IMG/VR virus record: IMGVR_UViG_3300043219_000161
Span: 1 to 42,774 of that record
Direction: 5' to 3' (one strand)
DNA length: 42,774 nt
From: a virus
Shown: positions 6,193-13,138 of the stretch, one piece after another
Numbering within the stretch: the stretch's first letter is position 1
Layout of the letters: each line of letters begins with the position of its first letter
Position numbers and translations under genes: made by a program
The notes under the pieces: generated by a model
The model's database searches: none
What the model was told of the DNA's origin: nothing
What the model saw: only the letters and a program-made list of their open reading frames with translations

Positions 6193-6285
6193 AGGTCTCG
6201 CAACCTCATCTATATTTAAAGTTTTTTACAGAAATGTAAGCCCAATTGTATCTTTTGCGAGACCTCTACAATTGGCTTTTTCTGT
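6193..6285 (+). promoter_or_regulatory. Pseudoknot-type attenuator leader or roughly 100-nt small RNA
   Basis: AGGTCTCGCAA (6193-6203) is perfectly complementary to TTGCGAGACCT (6255-6265). The latter lies in the 16-base loop of a second stem, CCAATTGTA (6242-6250) with TACAATTGG (6267-6275), which is followed by CTTTTTCTG. The second stem plus U tract is an intrinsic terminator. The first stem would form earlier during transcription and must either thread into a pseudoknot or hinder the terminator. The RNA could act as a regulated attenuator for the replication genes downstream or as a free-standing small RNA of about 100 bases. The complementarities are seen directly; the regulation is inferred. 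Confidence 0.65.
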
Positions 6286-6301
6286 ATTTTAAGGATTTTA
6301 T

Positions 6302-6754
6302 ATGAATTGTCCTCAGTTTATAAAATATTATTGTTCACCTACATTAGGTAGAGTGACTGTAGCTGATTACTACAACATGACTTCTGAAACGCTCAATTTT
6401 GAACATGTAAGAAAGTCATTATTAAAGCTGACATATAAAGAATTTCTAAGTACTAGATATTGGAAATGTATATCGTTATTTTTGAGAGGATGCTTTAAAA
6501 AATGTGAGTGTGGGTGTGCTGACAACTTACATGTTCACCATAAAAATTATAAATACATTGGTATTGATCACGAACACATGAATGTTCTCGAGGTGCTGTG
6601 CGAAGATTGCCACATGATAGAGCATAAAAAACACCCAGAGCTTAAATCAAAAAACAAAGGCTTAGGCTACAAGGCTCTCGAGGTTAAAAAAAACACCAAA
6701 CCATACAACAGCAATAAGAAGCGCAAACAATGGAGTAAATGTGCCAAGAAATAG
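6302..6754 (+). CDS. HNH-type zinc-binding protein, probable endonuclease
   Basis: The motif is seen directly: CECGC (68-72), HVHHKNY (77-83) and LCEDCHMIEH (99-108). Together these give two Cys pairs and the conserved His residues of an HNH/McrA fold. The length of 150 aa fits a compact nuclease. The C-terminal tail is very basic. The start at 6302 has TTTTAAGGATTTTAT upstream. It is the first gene after the attenuator-like leader and overlaps the replication-initiator-like gene by 14 bases. It could be a homing-type or genome-processing nuclease; far from terminase, a packaging role is less likely. Confidence 0.75.
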   Translation: MNCPQFIKYYCSPTLGRVTVADYYNMTSETLNFEHVRKSLLKLTYKEFLSTRYWKCISLFLRGCFKKCECGCADNLHVHHKNYKYIGIDHEHMNVLEVLCEDCHMIEHKKHPELKSKNKGLGYKALEVKKNTKPYNSNKKRKQWSKCAKK

Positions 6755-7517
6755 AATGATAAAGCCTGAGTTCTGCTCGGATGGAAAACTAGGCAAACTC
6801 TCGAGAGACGCAAGATTATTGTTTATCCTACTATGGATGCACTCAGATGATTACGGTGTAATTTCTGGTAGTGAAAGATTCTTACTAGGGAACTGCTTTG
6901 AGAATGATGAGAGTGTCACAAATTCAATGCTTAAAAAGTGGATTGTTGAGCTCACAGAATTAGTTTTTTTAATTGCTTTCGAGGCTGATTACAAGTTATG
7001 GTATAAAATCACCAATTGGGAGAAGCACCAGAAGGTTGATAAACCATCCAAGAGAAGAAACCCTGTTTTTGAAGGAAAAACGCCAGAGTTAAAAGAGTCG
7101 GGAGATCCTCTCGAGACTCTCGCTACTGGCTCGGAAATTCCCGAAGACGAAAGAGAAAGAGAAAGAGAAAGAGAAAGAGTATTTGTGGGATGGTGGGATA
7201 TTTATAATAAGAAGGTAGGGGATAAAAAGAAGGTGTTGGCAAAGTTCAATAAATTGTCAGAAGCAGATATAGAGATAATCAAGGTACATACACCTCTTTA
7301 TGTAAAATCTACTCCAGAGGCTCAATATAGAAAGCACCCAATGACGTACATTAATGACAGACACTTCATGAGTGAGGATTTAAAGCCCACCGAGGGAGTT
7401 TCATTAGCGCACGCACCCGATGGTGACGACGTGGAGAAAAGAAGGCTTGCAGATGCCGCAAAAGTGAAACAAATGGAAGAAGCAGGAATGTTCAACAACA
7501 CACCACCAGCCAGATAG
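6741..7517 (+). CDS. Replication-initiator-like protein (phage O/DnaD-like)
   Basis: The start is GTG at 6741, five bases after GGAG. Residues 1-110 match the winged-helix N-terminal region common to phage replication organisers: NRMIKPEFCSDGKL, then LSRDARLLFILLWMHSDDYG, and a closing ITNWEKHQKVDKPSKRRNP. A Glu/Arg repeat linker (about residues 135-146) is encoded by a purine-only six-base tandem repeat. A C-terminal helical part follows. No helicase or helicase-loader gene is recognisable next to it, so the host replisome is probably recruited directly. Four CTCGAG palindromes lie in and just before the gene, at 6587, 6677, 6800 and 7110. Confidence 0.7.
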   Translation: MPRNRMIKPEFCSDGKLGKLSRDARLLFILLWMHSDDYGVISGSERFLLGNCFENDESVTNSMLKKWIVELTELVFLIAFEADYKLWYKITNWEKHQKVDKPSKRRNPVFEGKTPELKESGDPLETLATGSEIPEDERERERERERVFVGWWDIYNKKVGDKKKVLAKFNKLSEADIEIIKVHTPLYVKSTPEAQYRKHPMTYINDRHFMSEDLKPTEGVSLAHAPDGDDVEKRRLADAAKVKQMEEAGMFNNTPPAR

Positions 7518-7536
7518 GGCAGGGGAAGGAATGAGG

Positions 7537-7917
7537 ATGAGTGAGAATAACGAACACATACAGTCAGTAGGGTCAGGGCTCAATTGTGATAATGAGAGCT
7601 GTGATTATACCAATAAAGCAGTAGATTCAAAAGATTACAAAGATTGGATAGGTAGGCCGTGCCCCGAATGTGGTGATAATCTTCTAACAGAAGAAGACCA
7701 TTTAGCTTTTTTGATGCTTGAGAATGCCAAAGATATTATCAACAGTATGAGTATTGAAGATCTTGAAGGAATAGCTGGTGCTCTTGGAGTTGCAATGCCA
7801 GATCCAAAGTCAGATAAGGTGGTCGGACTAAGGGTAAATGTTCATAATGGCATTAAAATCAGTAATATTCTTGAGGGCACTGAAGACGAGGCTAATTTAA
7901 CCCAGCCCAACGGCTAA
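7537..7917 (+). CDS. Zinc-ribbon hypothetical protein, 126 aa
   Basis: Cys pairs at CDNESC (about residue 17) and CPECG (about residue 41) form a zinc ribbon, followed by an acidic helical domain. I choose ATG 7537 because AAGGA lies six bases upstream, the same spacing as in the next gene; an in-frame ATG at 7531 is possible. The function is unknown. Confidence 0.65.
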   Translation: MSENNEHIQSVGSGLNCDNESCDYTNKAVDSKDYKDWIGRPCPECGDNLLTEEDHLAFLMLENAKDIINSMSIEDLEGIAGALGVAMPDPKSDKVVGLRVNVHNGIKISNILEGTEDEANLTQPNG

Positions 7918-7935
7918 ACAGAAGGAAGGAAGAGG

Positions 7936-8286
7936 ATGAGTGAAGAGAAATTGAAAGAGTGTCCATTTCCAAGTTGTGGAGGTGCGGCAGAATTAGGAGA
8001 AGATCACGGAATATATAATTGTCATTGTGTTGATTGCGGCGTTATGTCTCCAGAAGGATCAAAAGAGTATGTTTTAAACTTCTGGAATGCTCGCCAATCA
8101 AGTGAGGCCAAAACTGTTGATGTGGAAATTCTTATAGATAGGGTAGAAGCTTTAGAGGCGGCAACAACTTCAAGACCTTTGTGGAGCGATAAAAGACACA
8201 CACTTGAAGTAATGCTATCTGAATCAAGAGAAGAATTGGCAGGGATACGGAACACACTAAACCAAGCCACCAGCGAAAAGGATTGA
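7936..8286 (+). CDS. Lar-like restriction-alleviation zinc ribbon protein, 116 aa
   Basis: Residues 5-55 fit the Lar-type pattern: CPFPSCGGAAEL, then CHCVDCG, and a final FWNARQ. Lar of the Rac prophage reduces type I restriction; many phage homologues are uncharacterised. A C-terminal coiled coil (about 60-115) is an extension not found in minimal Lar. The ribosome-binding site AAGGAAGAGG precedes the ATG. Function is inferred from the ribbon pattern only. Confidence 0.6.
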   Translation: MSEEKLKECPFPSCGGAAELGEDHGIYNCHCVDCGVMSPEGSKEYVLNFWNARQSSEAKTVDVEILIDRVEALEAATTSRPLWSDKRHTLEVMLSESREELAGIRNTLNQATSEKD

Positions 8287-8290
8287 TAGG

Positions 8291-8491
8291 ATGAGTAGAA
8301 AGTGTTATGACGGGTGTTGTCAGCTTTCAAATGGGTATTGTTATGCTCACAGTAGAGGCGGTAACATTGTACTTGAGGGCGACACCCCCATGTGTGGGTT
8401 TACAGATTCGGAGTTAGATTTCCTGTTTAAGACTAGAATTAATTATATGGCAGGAGATTTAACTCCATTAACAACCAAAAAGGATCAATAG
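8291..8491 (+). CDS. Cys-rich hypothetical protein, 66 aa
   Basis: The N-terminal half has four Cys (RKCYDGCCQLSNGYCYAH) and a fifth near residue 37, suggesting a small metal-binding or disulphide-rich unit. There is no signal peptide. The start is four bases after the previous stop, with AAAAGGATTGATAGG upstream. It is followed one base later by the next gene. Family unknown. Confidence 0.6.
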   Translation: MSRKCYDGCCQLSNGYCYAHSRGGNIVLEGDTPMCGFTDSELDFLFKTRINYMAGDLTPLTTKKDQ

Positions 8492-8492
8492 A

Positions 8493-9098
8493 ATGAAAAA
8501 TGAAAATGGTAAGACTATAGAGATATTGGTAGATGGTAAACATAATCTTCCAACTGGAACCAAGATTAAGAGCTATAAAAACGGAAAATTTCTTGATGAT
8601 TGGGAGCATAATTGCGATCATGTTTTAGAATCATGTACAGGTAAAGACGGCTTTGTTTATGAAGTAGACTTCTCCGACCTGCCCCCGCTATATCCGCACA
8701 AGGGAATGGAGGTTCCTGAGGAAGGGATTTTGTTTGCCGATGGCGAGGGCAGCGTGGTAGATGTTGGTGAGCATGGATTTACATATAGAATGAGCGAGGC
8801 TACAGAGCATATGGCTTGGCAATATTCAACAATGTCACACTACCAGCTCGAGCGCACCCTACCAAAAACCAAGACAGTCTGCGCTGAGTGTCATAAAGAG
8901 GCTTGTGAGTGTGTTCGTGAAGAGGGGTGGTATCGCACCAGAATGAAGAGCAAGCCATGGGATTTACTCTATTGGGGTGGAAATATTTTTAGAACCTGTA
9001 AACTTAAATCCGATACGGGTAACTCATATTGGACATTGGAGTCACTAGAAGAGGTTAATTGGGCTCCAGTCAACGTTATTCCAGAAGGGGAGGTGTAG
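8493..9098 (+). CDS. Hypothetical protein, 201 aa
   Basis: The ATG at 8493 has an AAAAAGGATCAATAGA leader. The protein is beta-rich with a Cys cluster (CAECHKEACEC, about residues 130-140) that may bind zinc. The final 50 residues have many Trp and Tyr residues (WYRTRM, WDLLYWGGN). I do not recognise it. It is one of the longer genes of the early small-gene region and is closely followed by a membrane-anchored gene. Confidence 0.65.
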   Translation: MKNENGKTIEILVDGKHNLPTGTKIKSYKNGKFLDDWEHNCDHVLESCTGKDGFVYEVDFSDLPPLYPHKGMEVPEEGILFADGEGSVVDVGEHGFTYRMSEATEHMAWQYSTMSHYQLERTLPKTKTVCAECHKEACECVREEGWYRTRMKSKPWDLLYWGGNIFRTCKLKSDTGNSYWTLESLEEVNWAPVNVIPEGEV

Positions 9099-9101
9099 GA
9101 T

Positions 9102-9326
9102 ATGAGAGTAGAATTACGAGCAGTTATAACTTTGTGTGTTATAAGTTTTTTATTAGGGTTTGGTTTCACGATACTTTTAGGGGCAAATATACCTGGTAAA
9201 TTTACAAACCCTAAGTCTGAATCTGTTAAACACGAGATGTTAATAGATTTTGGCTGTGGAGAGTATCACAGTAAAACAGGCGAATTTGTATTAATTAGAA
9301 ACGAGGCAACCAATGAAAAAAACTAA
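9102..9326 (+). CDS. Single-pass membrane protein, 74 aa
   Basis: Residues 7-27 (AVITLCVISFLLGFGFTILLG) form one clear transmembrane helix near the N-terminus, after a short basic start, so the roughly 45-residue C-terminal part probably lies outside the cytoplasm. No lipobox is seen. The ATG follows GGAGGTGTAGGAT. It overlaps the next gene by 14 bases. Function unknown. Confidence 0.6.
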   Translation: MRVELRAVITLCVISFLLGFGFTILLGANIPGKFTNPKSESVKHEMLIDFGCGEYHSKTGEFVLIRNEATNEKN

Positions 9327-9570
9327 TCCAGACACAAGAAACCGCATATTACTGCGAGACTATCACAATTACTCATTCTGCCGTACCAGTAAGATACTTT
9401 ACAGGTCTAACTTTGGCAACAATATACCGATTAAAAAAGACGACTCAGGCCGCTTTAGAATCAAGAAGAACGCTAAGCCTTATCTATTCACTGAGGATGA
9501 GCTTATGAAGTTGACTGATTATGCTGGGCGGTGTGGGTTGGTGAGTAAAGGGAAGGGGGTTAAAGGGTGA
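9313..9570 (+). CDS. Basic hypothetical protein, 85 aa
   Basis: The sequence is rich in Lys and Arg with aromatic residues, and no Cys pair is arranged for zinc. The overlap with the membrane-protein gene and with the following gene (GTGA) suggests coupled translation. The ribosome-binding site GAGGCAACCA is moderate. No family is recognised; a nucleic-acid-binding role would be compatible with its charge. Confidence 0.6.
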   Translation: MKKTNPDTRNRILLRDYHNYSFCRTSKILYRSNFGNNIPIKKDDSGRFRIKKNAKPYLFTEDELMKLTDYAGRCGLVSKGKGVKG

Positions 9571-9800
9571 ATAAAGAGAGAATGGAAATAAGTGATGGCT
9601 CTAGCTGGCCTAATCCTAAATTCAATATTGATAAAGAATTGGGCTGGAAATTACGGCACTCAAAGTTAACAGATTATGAGAACATGGTCGCGGCAGGAAT
9701 AGTTGACGCATACAATGAACTTATAACTCGTGGTAGTGGAGTTGACGCTCTCAAAATGGTTAGAAGGCGATTAAAAGAGCAATCGAATGAACAGAGTTAA
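9567..9800 (+). CDS. Hypothetical protein, 77 aa
   Basis: The start is GTG at 9567 (GTGAATAAAG), preceded by GGGGGTTAAAGG and overlapping the previous TGA. A mainly helical, soluble protein with a basic C-terminal helix (KMVRRRLKEQ). The family is unknown. It overlaps the following 32-aa membrane ORF by 14 bases. Confidence 0.55.
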   Translation: MNKERMEISDGSSWPNPKFNIDKELGWKLRHSKLTDYENMVAAGIVDAYNELITRGSGVDALKMVRRRLKEQSNEQS

Positions 9801-9885
9801 GCGGTATAAATTAAAGTTAGTAGCGATAGGCTTTTCACTAGGTCTTTCTATTGGGGCTTCATTAACAGTATTTTTAATTAATTAA
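9787..9885 (+). CDS. Tiny membrane protein, 32 aa
   Basis: After a basic start (MNRVKRYKLK), residues 11-31 are a single hydrophobic helix (LVAIGFSLGLSIGASLTVFLI). The ATG overlaps the previous gene, with GAGCAATCGA as a moderate ribosome-binding site. The positive-inside rule places the N-terminus in the cytoplasm. Function unknown. Confidence 0.5.
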   Translation: MNRVKRYKLKLVAIGFSLGLSIGASLTVFLIN

Positions 9886-9895
9886 AGGAACAAAC

Positions 9896-10027
9896 ATGAA
9901 TAACGACCACGAAACAACAGAAATAATCAAGCAAGCCGTGAAAACTGTTGCAATGCTGGGGGCTGCATTCGTGGCTGGGGTTATTGTACTGGTTTTGATT
10001 GGGATTGCAAAAAATAACTTGCAATAA
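9896..10027 (+). CDS. Tiny membrane protein, 43 aa
   Basis: An acidic N-terminal helix is followed by one transmembrane helix at residues 17-38 (TVAMLGAAFVAGVIVLVLIGIA). AAAGGAACAAAC precedes the ATG. It is the second of two consecutive small membrane proteins and the last gene before the structured leader at 10055. It could be a holin-like or host-membrane-modifying protein, but the lysis genes are elsewhere. Confidence 0.55.
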   Translation: MNNDHETTEIIKQAVKTVAMLGAAFVAGVIVLVLIGIAKNNLQ

Positions 10028-10054
10028 TTTCAAATGTATAGTAGATTTAAAAAC

Positions 10055-10172
10055 GAACTGGTAATTCAAATGAAATTTTATAACAACAATATAAACAAGC
10101 TCTTTAGTCCTAGCGACACGCTTTCTCTACCAGTTCAGCGGTTGAGCTTGTTTTTAAAGGAACTGGTAGTTC
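10055..10172 (+). promoter_or_regulatory. Second pseudoknot-type leader with a ribosome-binding-site switch
   Basis: GAACTGGTA (10055-10063) is complementary to TACCAGTTC (10128-10136), which lies in the loop of a stem formed by AACAAGCTC (10094-10102) and GAGCTTGTT (10144-10152). A run of five T follows at 10151-10155. A second copy, GAACTGGTAG (10160-10169), sits three bases before the ATG at 10173, overlaps the AAAGGA ribosome-binding site, and pairs even better with CTACCAGTTC (10127-10136). The middle segment can therefore pair with either copy: with the first, leaving the start site open, or with the second, closing it. The complementarities are seen directly; switching is inferred. Confidence 0.6.
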
Positions 10173-10442
10173 ATGAATAAAGCAATGGAAAAGAAGTTGA
10201 GGGAAAAGAGGGTTCCTGCGAATATGTATGGGGCGGCCAAGGTTGATCTTCTTCACAAGGAGTTAACGCAGAATAGAGGTTCTGGATGTACTAACCATAA
10301 GGCTGATTGTAGTTTTGTGGCTGAAGCTTGTAGCAAAGCTAGTGCCTGCTCAGTATGTTTATTCAATATTGGAAATGGTGAAGGCCGTAAACTATTCGAA
10401 TACTGGCGCAAAAATAAGTATAGAGGGGTGGTAGTATTATGA
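10173..10442 (+). CDS. Cys-rich hypothetical protein, 89 aa, under the second structured leader
   Basis: The basic N-terminus (MNKAMEKKLREKR) is followed by a Cys cluster (GCTNHKADCSF, then CSKASACSVCLF, about residues 39-63) that may form a zinc-binding fold. Its ribosome-binding site AAAGGA is part of a segment that can be paired in the leader RNA, so its translation may be controlled. The stop overlaps the next ATG. No family is recognised. Confidence 0.6.
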   Translation: MNKAMEKKLREKRVPANMYGAAKVDLLHKELTQNRGSGCTNHKADCSFVAEACSKASACSVCLFNIGNGEGRKLFEYWRKNKYRGVVVL

Positions 10443-10573
10443 ACATTAGAATAACAACAAACAAGCGAGAGAAGCACATATTTGGTGAAATGGCGTATAA
10501 TCATTTTATGGGTGAAGTTGATGGGAATGAAGAAGAGCATTTTATTTCGGCTGTGGGGGTTTCATGTATCTAG
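10439..10573 (+). CDS. Hypothetical protein, 44 aa
   Basis: The ATG at 10439 overlaps the preceding TGA (ATGA) and its own end overlaps the next gene by 10 bases. The upstream GAGGGGTGG is a good ribosome-binding site. The product is acidic in the second half. Family and role unknown; support comes from its packed position. Confidence 0.45.
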   Translation: MNIRITTNKREKHIFGEMAYNHFMGEVDGNEEEHFISAVGVSCI

Positions 10574-10752
10574 TTATAGCAAAGAACAAACACGGGCTCA
10601 GTATAGATAATCCTTATCCTACTGAAGAAAAAGCGCAAATCAGATGCCAAGAACTAAACGATAATTTTAACGAGAATTTTGAGTTTTTCGTACGCAAATT
10701 CGATCTGGCATCTATTGATTTAGAGAAGTTAATGGGGGAGGGTGAGAGATGA
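10564..10752 (+). CDS. Hypothetical protein, 62 aa
   Basis: The start at 10564 is preceded by GTGGGGGTTTC. The sequence pattern (MYLVIAKNKHGLSIDNPYPTEEKA, then a helix and an FFVRKFDL strand) fits a small alpha-beta fold seen in many unnamed phage proteins. It overlaps both neighbours. Function unknown. Confidence 0.6.
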   Translation: MYLVIAKNKHGLSIDNPYPTEEKAQIRCQELNDNFNENFEFFVRKFDLASIDLEKLMGEGER

Positions 10753-11033
10753 GTGATACTATTTCAAAGAAGGTTAAAACACGTAAAGTTCATATGTGCT
10801 GGGGGTGTTGTGACACAATACCCTATGCTTCAACGGTTGAAAGATTGACTACTTTTGACGATGGCACCGTTGTCACTTGCTATTATTGTGATTGGTGTAA
10901 AGATATTCTACTGAAAACCCCTGTAGATTTCTACGAGTATGATGGCATCGCTTCCGGTGACTGTAAAGAGTGGTTCAAAGATTATCCAGAACACTACAAA
11001 GGAATCAAAGAAAAGGAGGCCAATAATGCCTAA
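10749..11033 (+). CDS. Zinc-ribbon protein, 94 aa
   Basis: CWGCCD (about residue 17) and CYYCDWC (about residue 45) are two Cys pairs separated by beta strands, as in a rubredoxin-like zinc ribbon. The ATG overlaps the previous TGA (ATGA) with GGGGGAGGGTGAG upstream. The C-terminus is charged. The role is unknown. Confidence 0.65.
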   Translation: MSDTISKKVKTRKVHMCWGCCDTIPYASTVERLTTFDDGTVVTCYYCDWCKDILLKTPVDFYEYDGIASGDCKEWFKDYPEHYKGIKEKEANNA

Positions 11034-11523
11034 ACTAACTGAGTTGAGAATGCGAGAGATACTAAGCACAATACTGAGAGATGATACCATGTTAGATTCA
11101 TACGACTGTGATGCTGTAACAGGTACTATTGTTAATCACCCAGAAATAAAAAGCCTGTTTGAGTGTGAAGGTAGAGAGGTTCTTTCTGTACATAAATCAG
11201 AGACTATGCAAGGTATTTTGAAGGGCATATGCCCTAGTTGTCCTTCAATAGTGTATACTAACGACCTTAATTATCTAAAGTGTTGTTGCGGTCAAAAACT
11301 AATCTGGCCTACGGAAGCCACCAAAGAGAGTGAGGTTGAGTATGAGGTGATTGAGTATGAAACAGCTATACTTATGGGGATCTCTATTTGTGAAACAAGA
11401 TGCGCTAATACTGGGAGCATGGTAAATTCACTAGCTTGTAAATCCTGCAAGTACTTCGCAGGTCACGAGGTTGAGGGTAAATCGGTTCGGTGTAAGCATA
11501 GGTTTAATGAAGGTGAGGCATAA
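11026..11523 (+). CDS. Cys-rich hypothetical protein, 165 aa
   Basis: I take the ATG at 11026 because AAAAGGAGG lies 5-6 bases upstream; a longer frame opened at 10939 lies inside the previous gene and lacks a ribosome-binding site. Two Cys clusters are visible: CPSCPS with CCCGQ, a zinc ribbon near the middle, and CETRCANTG with CKSCKYF near the C-terminus. The latter resembles the Cys arrangement of small phage proteins sometimes listed as zinc-finger. Function unknown. Confidence 0.6.
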   Translation: MPKLTELRMREILSTILRDDTMLDSYDCDAVTGTIVNHPEIKSLFECEGREVLSVHKSETMQGILKGICPSCPSIVYTNDLNYLKCCCGQKLIWPTEATKESEVEYEVIEYETAILMGISICETRCANTGSMVNSLACKSCKYFAGHEVEGKSVRCKHRFNEGEA

Positions 11524-11735
11524 TGGAGTATCTATACAGAATATCAATAACCTACAGTGCGTGGTTTCAAGGTAAGAAAAGTAAGAAGCCAATGTATGTA
11601 GTCGCTAAGAGTAAAGAAGCGGCAAAGGAATACGCTCAAAGCCATATGCAAAAGGAAATGACGGTAAAATCCGTTTCTTTATGTGGTAGAAGGCTAGGTA
11701 TGAATATGTATTTTGGGGGTGAGGATGCTATATAA
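11523..11735 (+). CDS. Basic hypothetical protein, 70 aa
   Basis: The ATG overlaps the previous stop (TAATG). The pattern YRISITYSAWFQGKKSKKPMYVVAKSKEAAKEYA is two strands followed by a helix, a form common in small phage proteins of unknown role. GGTGAGGCAT lies upstream. Its last 11 bases overlap the methyltransferase start. Confidence 0.6.
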   Translation: MEYLYRISITYSAWFQGKKSKKPMYVVAKSKEAAKEYAQSHMQKEMTVKSVSLCGRRLGMNMYFGGEDAI

Positions 11736-12522
11736 CGAAAACTGCTTAGATACAATGTTTAGAATGCGAGACAATAATATTGATTTAACCGTAACATCGC
11801 CACCATATGATAATCTTAGAACATATAATGGATTTACTTTTGATTGGAAATCTGTATTAAGGGAACTTTACCGAGTAACTAAAGATGGGGGCGTTGTTGT
11901 TTGGATTGTAGGTGATGCCACTATAAAAGGTAGTGAAACAGGTACTAGCTTTAAACAGGCTTTATATGCTATGGAATGTGGGTTTAATTTACACGATACA
12001 ATGATTTACAAAAAAACAGGAGGGGGTGCTCGCGGCTCTAATCTGTGTTATTGGCAAAACTTTGAGTATATGTTTGTTTTCTCAAAAGGCCGGCCGAAAT
12101 CTATAAATCTTATACATGATAAAGTGAATGTAACAGGAGGTAAGAGAAATAGCGGGGTAAATGGAAGAAAAAAAAATGGTGAAAAGCGGTATAAAGATGT
12201 TACAGTTACTCAGAAAATCGGGAGACGCGAGAATGTATGGATTATACCCGCAGGCAATAATACCTCTGACGATAAAACCAGCCACCCTGCCGTGTTCCCA
12301 GAAAGCCTTGTAAGAGACCATATATTATCATGGAGTAACGAGAATGATTTGCTTTACGATCCTTTCATGGGTAGTGGCACAACCGCAAAGATGGCTATCT
12401 TGAACAATAGACAATGGATAGGTAGTGAAATCTCAGAAGAGTATTGCCATATAATAAATAACAGGATTAAATGTGTTACCAAGCAAGAGGAATTATTCCA
12501 ATCGGAGCAACCAAATGAATAA
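11725..12522 (+). CDS. Orphan DNA methyltransferase, beta-class (N4-cytosine or N6-adenine)
   Basis: This transfers a methyl group from S-adenosylmethionine to an exocyclic amino group of DNA. The catalytic motif SPPY is at residues 25-28 and the cofactor motif DPFMGSGTT at 212-220; this order defines the beta group. SPPY is more frequent in N4-cytosine enzymes, but the base cannot be fixed from sequence. The start is ATG 11725, with GGGGGTGAGG upstream. No restriction enzyme gene is adjacent, so it probably protects phage DNA from host restriction or regulates packaging or expression. The length (265 aa) is normal. Confidence 0.88.
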   Translation: MLYNENCLDTMFRMRDNNIDLTVTSPPYDNLRTYNGFTFDWKSVLRELYRVTKDGGVVVWIVGDATIKGSETGTSFKQALYAMECGFNLHDTMIYKKTGGGARGSNLCYWQNFEYMFVFSKGRPKSINLIHDKVNVTGGKRNSGVNGRKKNGEKRYKDVTVTQKIGRRENVWIIPAGNNTSDDKTSHPAVFPESLVRDHILSWSNENDLLYDPFMGSGTTAKMAILNNRQWIGSEISEEYCHIINNRIKCVTKQEELFQSEQPNE

Positions 12523-12955
12523 ATCACAGAAAGAGAAGCTGATAGAGGCCGATAGAATCAAAAACATCAGTCTCATTGAAGATTTTACGGACGAATGCAT
12601 ACAAAGGAATTGTTTTGATTTTGGCGATGCTGATGATTTGCTAACTGATCTCACTGCAAGCATACTCTCTTCCACTGAGAGCAAGGGAGATACTTGGGTG
12701 AGCGTGGAGGAAAAAGGATTTCCATCTTATGAGTATGATGCTCTTACACTACCAGTCTGGGATGGAAAAGAAGTTTTTGAGCTTGAGTACTCTGCTGACG
12801 GCATATGTGAAAATGACACTACTGGCGAGACCTTTCATGGCCCTTGCTTTTTTATAACAGATGGAGACTATGGCGGGCAATACAGAAAAACAAACTTTAC
12901 TCACTACTGTTTAAGAAATCTACCAACACCACCAAGCGACACGGGAGAGGGGTAG
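12515..12955 (+). CDS. DUF551-like hypothetical protein, 146 aa
   Basis: I take ATG 12515, with CGGAGCAACCAA upstream. The region WVSVEEKGFPS... to a closing FTHYCLRNLPTPPSD follows the pattern of DUF551 (W-I/V-S-V ... HW-x-PLP-x-PP), a domain found only in phages and prophages and without known function. The N-terminal 60 residues are helical and acidic. Its stop directly adjoins the next ATG. Confidence 0.6.
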   Translation: MNKSQKEKLIEADRIKNISLIEDFTDECIQRNCFDFGDADDLLTDLTASILSSTESKGDTWVSVEEKGFPSYEYDALTLPVWDGKEVFELEYSADGICENDTTGETFHGPCFFITDGDYGGQYRKTNFTHYCLRNLPTPPSDTGEG

Positions 12956-13138
12956 ATGAGTTTTGCAAGAGATAATGTAATGAAAGATCCAAGTTATAGG
13001 CCGTATTGTATGTGTTGCAATAAGATGCCTAGAATGATTAAAGACCTTGACCAATTCAAGTGTCCAAATTGCTTTTCAAGAACATCATACGAAAAAGAGT
13101 TTTCAGATAAATATATAAAGGTGGTAAATAATGACTAA
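12956..13138 (+). CDS. Zinc-ribbon protein, 60 aa
   Basis: CMCCNK and CPNCFSR, 19 residues apart, form a clear four-Cys ribbon. The ATG at 12956 follows GGGAGAGGGGTAG. It overlaps the following Lar-like gene by eight bases. Function unknown; small ribbons of this sort often bind nucleic acids. Confidence 0.65.
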   Translation: MSFARDNVMKDPSYRPYCMCCNKMPRMIKDLDQFKCPNCFSRTSYEKEFSDKYIKVVNND

